Source of the DNA: Tissierellia bacterium | GTDB taxonomy: Bacteria > Bacillota_A > Clostridia > Tissierellales > Peptoniphilaceae | Direction: 5' to 3' | DNA: 6,800 nt | Assembly (NCBI GenBank): GCA_012728775.1 | Contig: JAAYEN010000209.1 | Coordinates: forward strand, 1 to 6,800 | Shown here: piece after piece, positions 4,642 to 6,800 of the stretch | Numbering within the stretch: position 1 is the stretch's first letter | How the letters are laid out: every line of letters begins with the position of its first letter | Translations under genes and position numbers: made by a program | Notes under the pieces: generated by a model | Told to the model about the DNA's origin: nothing | The model's database searches: none | The model's input: only the letters and a program-made list of their open reading frames with translations

Positions 4642-5730
4642 TTACACATTAAATCTGAATAATACTACATCTCCATCTTTCATAATATATTCTTTTCCTT
4701 CTGATCTTACTAACCCTTTTTCCTTAGCTATATTAATGTTACCAGATTCTTTTATATCTTCAAAAGATACAACTTCTGCCCTGATAAATCCTCTTTCAAT
4801 ATCAGAATGAATCTCTCCTGCTGCCTGCTGAGCTTTAGTACCTTTTTTTATGGTCCAAGCTCTGGATTCCATAGGACCTGCTGTAAGGTAACTAATTAAA
4901 CCAAGTAAAGAATAGCTTGACTTAATTAATTTATCTAATCCTGATTCTGTCATCCCCATTTCTTCTAAAAAGAATTTTGCATCATCTGATTCCAATTGAG
5001 CAATTTGGGATTCGATTTCTGCAGAAATTTGAACTACATTAGAGCCTTCAAGTTCAGCTACTTCTTTTACTTCTTCAACTAATTTGCTATTTTCAGAATT
5101 AATTTCATCTTCAGAAACATTTGCAGCATAAATTACTTTTTTTAAAGACAATAAGTTATAGCTTCTTAAAATCTTTTCTTCTTCTTCGTTAAATTTGATA
5201 TCCCTAATAGAATTATTTGACTCCAAAGTTTCAATAAGTTTATTAGCTAAGTCCAACTCTAATTGTAAAGATTTATCACCTTTTACGCTTTTTATAAGCT
5301 TTTGTTTTCTTTTTTCTAATAAATCCAAGTCAGAAAAAATTAACTCCAAGTTTATTGTTTCAATATCTCGCTTTGGATCGATATTACCATCTACATGAAT
5401 AATGTTAGAATCTTCAAAACATCTTACTACATGAACAATTGCATCAACTTCTCTTATATTTGATAAAAATTGATTCCCTAGCCCTTCTCCTTCACTCGCT
5501 CCTTTTACTAATCCTGCAATATCATAAAATTCAATAGTAGCAGGGACTATTTTTTTAGAACCATATATTTGAGATAATACTTCCAATCTTTCATCTGGAA
5601 CACTTACAACTCCAATATTTGGTTCTATTGTTGCGAAGGGATAATTTTCCGCCTCAACTTGTGAATGAGTTATTGCATTAAATAAAGTACTCTTGCCCAC
5701 ATTTGGAAGACCTACGATACCTAGTTTCAT
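4642..5730 (-). CDS. ychF: YchF, ribosome-associated Obg-family ATPase
   Basis: A 362-residue protein, the normal length for YchF/Ola1, a translation-factor-class P-loop NTPase that prefers ATP and associates with ribosomes; roles in stress response and start-site fidelity are reported. Visible motifs are G1 GLPNVGKST (7-15), switch I PFATIEPNIG (31-40), G3 DIAGLVKGASEGEGLG (70-85), G4 as NVSE (204-207), the family's replacement for NKxD that explains ATP preference, and G5-like SAEIE (236-240). A helical insertion lies at about 130-195 and the C-terminal TGS domain at about 278-361 (LTAGPMESRAWTIKKGTKAQ). ATG 5730 has GAGGAG six bases upstream. A terminator separates it from the upstream coiled-coil gene, so it should have its own promoter, though I cannot place one well. 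Confidence 0.96.
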   Translation of the reverse strand: MKLGIVGLPNVGKSTLFNAITHSQVEAENYPFATIEPNIGVVSVPDERLEVLSQIYGSKKIVPATIEFYDIAGLVKGASEGEGLGNQFLSNIREVDAIVHVVRCFEDSNIIHVDGNIDPKRDIETINLELIFSDLDLLEKRKQKLIKSVKGDKSLQLELDLANKLIETLESNNSIRDIKFNEEEEKILRSYNLLSLKKVIYAANVSEDEINSENSKLVEEVKEVAELEGSNVVQISAEIESQIAQLESDDAKFFLEEMGMTESGLDKLIKSSYSLLGLISYLTAGPMESRAWTIKKGTKAQQAAGEIHSDIERGFIRAEVVSFEDIKESGNINIAKEKGLVRSEGKEYIMKDGDVVLFRFNV

Positions 5731-5770
5731 TTATTTCTCCTCTATTATAATAATTAATACTACAAATGAA

Positions 5771-5793
5771 AAACCACGATTTATTCGCGGTTT
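5771..5793 (-). terminator. Terminator after the coaD/coiled-coil operon
   Basis: On the - strand AAACCGCGA pairs with TCGTGGTTT (one G-U wobble) around a short AT-rich loop, followed by further T residues. It overlaps the last two bases read of the coiled-coil gene's stop codon and precedes ychF by about 40 bases. Confidence 0.7.
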
Positions 5794-6232
5794 AATTTTT
5801 TAGCTGCTGTCTGTTATTATTGATTATTCTTATAACTTCTGATAGATTCTCTTGTGTATTTTGTAAAACTTCATCAGCGTAATCTCTAGCACCTTGTCTT
5901 ATCTGAGCAGACTCTTCATTAGCTTCGTTAACTAATTTTTCAGCTTTTTCGTAAGCCAGTTGCATAATGTAGTTTTCATCTAAGAGTGTTTTAGATCTTT
6001 CTTCAGCTTCAGTAATCTTTTGGTGAGCTTCAGCTTCGGCTTCTCCTAATATTTTTTCTCTTTCATCTTTTACCCAAGTTGCTTCTTTTATTTCGTTAGG
6101 TAAATCAAGCCTTAGGTTTTGTATAAGCTCTAATAGGTCATTTTTGTCTACTGCGATTTTACCAGTAAGTGGTATAGAACCTGCTGTCTCAATAATTTCT
6201 TCTAACTCATCAATTGTTTTTAAAATGTCCAT
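5792..6232 (-). CDS. Coiled-coil protein of unknown role, rsmD-coaD operon
   Basis: A 146-residue soluble, charged protein. Residues 1-48 (MDILKTIDELEEIIETAGSI, then PLTGKIAVDKNDLLELI) form a short conserved-looking head. Residues about 50-130 are a long Ala/Glu/Lys helix with heptad-like repeats (EAEAEAHQKITEAEERS, AYEKAEKLVNEANEESAQ). Such proteins beside coaD in clostridia are often labelled as V-type ATPase subunit H/E or DivIVA-like. The similarity may only reflect coiled-coil composition. There is no membrane segment, signal peptide or catalytic motif. The likely ribosome binding site is GGGGG, an atypical variant, seven bases before ATG. It follows coaD by 18 bases and is the last gene before a terminator. 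A scaffold or division/envelope role is conceivable but unproven. Confidence 0.8.
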   Translation of the reverse strand: MDILKTIDELEEIIETAGSIPLTGKIAVDKNDLLELIQNLRLDLPNEIKEATWVKDEREKILGEAEAEAHQKITEAEERSKTLLDENYIMQLAYEKAEKLVNEANEESAQIRQGARDYADEVLQNTQENLSEVIRIINNNRQQLKN

Positions 6233-6250
6233 TAATAAACCCCCGTATAT

Positions 6251-6724
6251 CTATTTATATTTATTTTGTAAAGCTTCACTAACATTTTCAGGTACTAAAT
6301 TTCTAACATTTCCTTGGAAACTAGCTATTTCTTTTACTATACTTGAACTTAAAAAAGTATATTCTGCTTTAGATACCATAAATAGCGTTTCCAATTCAGG
6401 GTACAAGTTTTTATTTGCTAAAGCATTTCTCATTTCATTTTCATAATCAGAAATTGCTCTAAGTCCTCTAATTACAGTATTAGTATCCATTGATTTAACA
6501 TAATCTACTAATAAACCTGCGAAGCTATCGATATAAACATTTGGAAATTCTTTCGTAGCTTCAGTTAGCATCTGTGTTCGTTCATCTATTGTAAATAAAG
6601 ACGTTTTACTTTTATTATCTAATATCGCAACAACAACTTCACCGAAGGAAACAGATGCTCTTTTTATAAGATCCATGTGCCCATTGGTAACTGGGTCAAA
6701 ACTCCCAGGATAAATAACCTTCAA
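6251..6724 (-). CDS. coaD: Phosphopantetheine adenylyltransferase (CoaD)
   Basis: A 157-residue cytosolic enzyme that transfers AMP from ATP to 4'-phosphopantetheine, giving dephospho-CoA, the penultimate step of coenzyme A synthesis. It has the nucleotidyltransferase motif as TNGH (13-16, in GSFDPVTNGHMDLI), the RGLRAISDYENE block (86-97) for substrate binding, and SSSIVKE (126-132) near the C-terminus. The length matches the family. The start is TTG at 6724-6722: AGGAGG lies six or seven bases upstream, and translation from here gives the canonical MKVIYPGSFDP N-terminus. A longer reading from TTG 6778 lacks family similarity and overlaps rsmD in another frame. The start lies one base after the rsmD stop, so the two are translationally coupled. 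Confidence 0.96.
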   Translation of the reverse strand: MKVIYPGSFDPVTNGHMDLIKRASVSFGEVVVAILDNKSKTSLFTIDERTQMLTEATKEFPNVYIDSFAGLLVDYVKSMDTNTVIRGLRAISDYENEMRNALANKNLYPELETLFMVSKAEYTFLSSSIVKEIASFQGNVRNLVPENVSEALQNKYK

Positions 6725-6725
6725 A

Positions 6726-6800
6726 TTAATTCCTCCTAAGAAAATATAATATCGTATTTCTGTATTTTCTTTTATCAATCACATCAAATAATTGTATATT
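6726..6800 (-). CDS. rsmD: 3' end of 16S rRNA (guanine-966-N2)-methyltransferase RsmD (partial)
   Basis: An open frame enters from the right edge and ends at TAA 6728-6726, coding 24 residues. The stretch FDVIDKRKYRNTILYFLRRN resembles the last strand of RsmD, which typically ends in a basic K-x-Y-G-N-T-x-x-x-F motif (here RKYRNTILYF). RsmD methylates G966 of 16S rRNA. Position supports the call: rsmD is very commonly directly upstream of coaD. Its last codons contain the coaD ribosome binding site AGGAGG. Confidence 0.75.
   Translation of the reverse strand, partial: NIQLFDVIDKRKYRNTILYFLRRN

Noticed and set aside
4628..4810. A 60-codon + strand open frame at the ychF 3' end
   Set aside because: It is antisense to the conserved TGS domain and has no supporting signals.
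5195..5398. A 67-codon + strand open frame inside ychF
   Set aside because: It is antisense to the helical insertion of YchF and has no independent evidence.
5744..5772. Possible ychF promoter with TATAAT at 5749-5744 on the - strand
   Set aside because: The -10 touches the ribosome binding site, so the start would fall within it, and the -35 would be a poor TTTTCA inside the terminator stem.
6144..6446. A 100-codon + strand open frame over coaD and the coiled-coil gene
   Set aside because: It is a shadow on the opposite strand of two genes with clear starts and motifs.

Overview
The window comes from a low-GC, AT-rich chromosome of a Gram-positive (Firmicutes) bacterium. The signs are strong AGGAGG-type ribosome binding sites, a LexA with GAAC-N4-GTTC operators, a divergent YneA-like LysM gene, an rsmD-coaD pair, and tRNA genes with encoded CCA ends. 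An anaerobic clostridial or Tissierellia-type (Peptoniphilaceae-like) host is my inference; the sequence alone does not fix the genus. Most of the content is core chromosome. I see no insertion sequence, CRISPR array, prophage or toxin cassette.

Left part (1-2295): the tail of an unidentified + strand gene is followed by a complete Xer-type tyrosine recombinase. The promoter of the recombinase gene lies under a perfect 17-bp-arm palindrome. Convergent to it, sharing a hairpin that contains both stop codons, is a small membrane-anchored LysM protein of the YneA (SOS cell-division inhibitor) type. This gene is divergent from lexA. The region between them holds three LexA-box-like sites, one of them a perfect palindrome filling the 17-bp spacer of a strong promoter for the LysM gene. 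This is a classic Gram-positive SOS switch.

Middle (2296-4641): a two-gene ABC exporter operon on the - strand (ATPase then permease, overlapping by 17 bp) has its own promoter. The ATPase has a good Walker A but altered signature, catalytic-Glu and His-switch positions, plus an acidic C-terminal tail. Upstream of it is a - strand tRNA cluster, His-Leu-Arg, with a near-consensus promoter, a terminator-like hairpin between Leu and Arg, and a large hairpin at the end.

Right part (4642-6800): all on the - strand. The order of transcription is the end of rsmD, then coaD (TTG start), a coiled-coil protein of unknown role, a terminator, and ychF. The rsmD-coaD-coiled-coil genes look like one tightly packed operon.

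The most interesting points are the palindrome on the recombinase promoter, the SOS-controlled LysM gene, the degenerate ABC ATPase and the internal terminator of the tRNA cluster. I found no convincing evidence of a wholly new multi-gene system.
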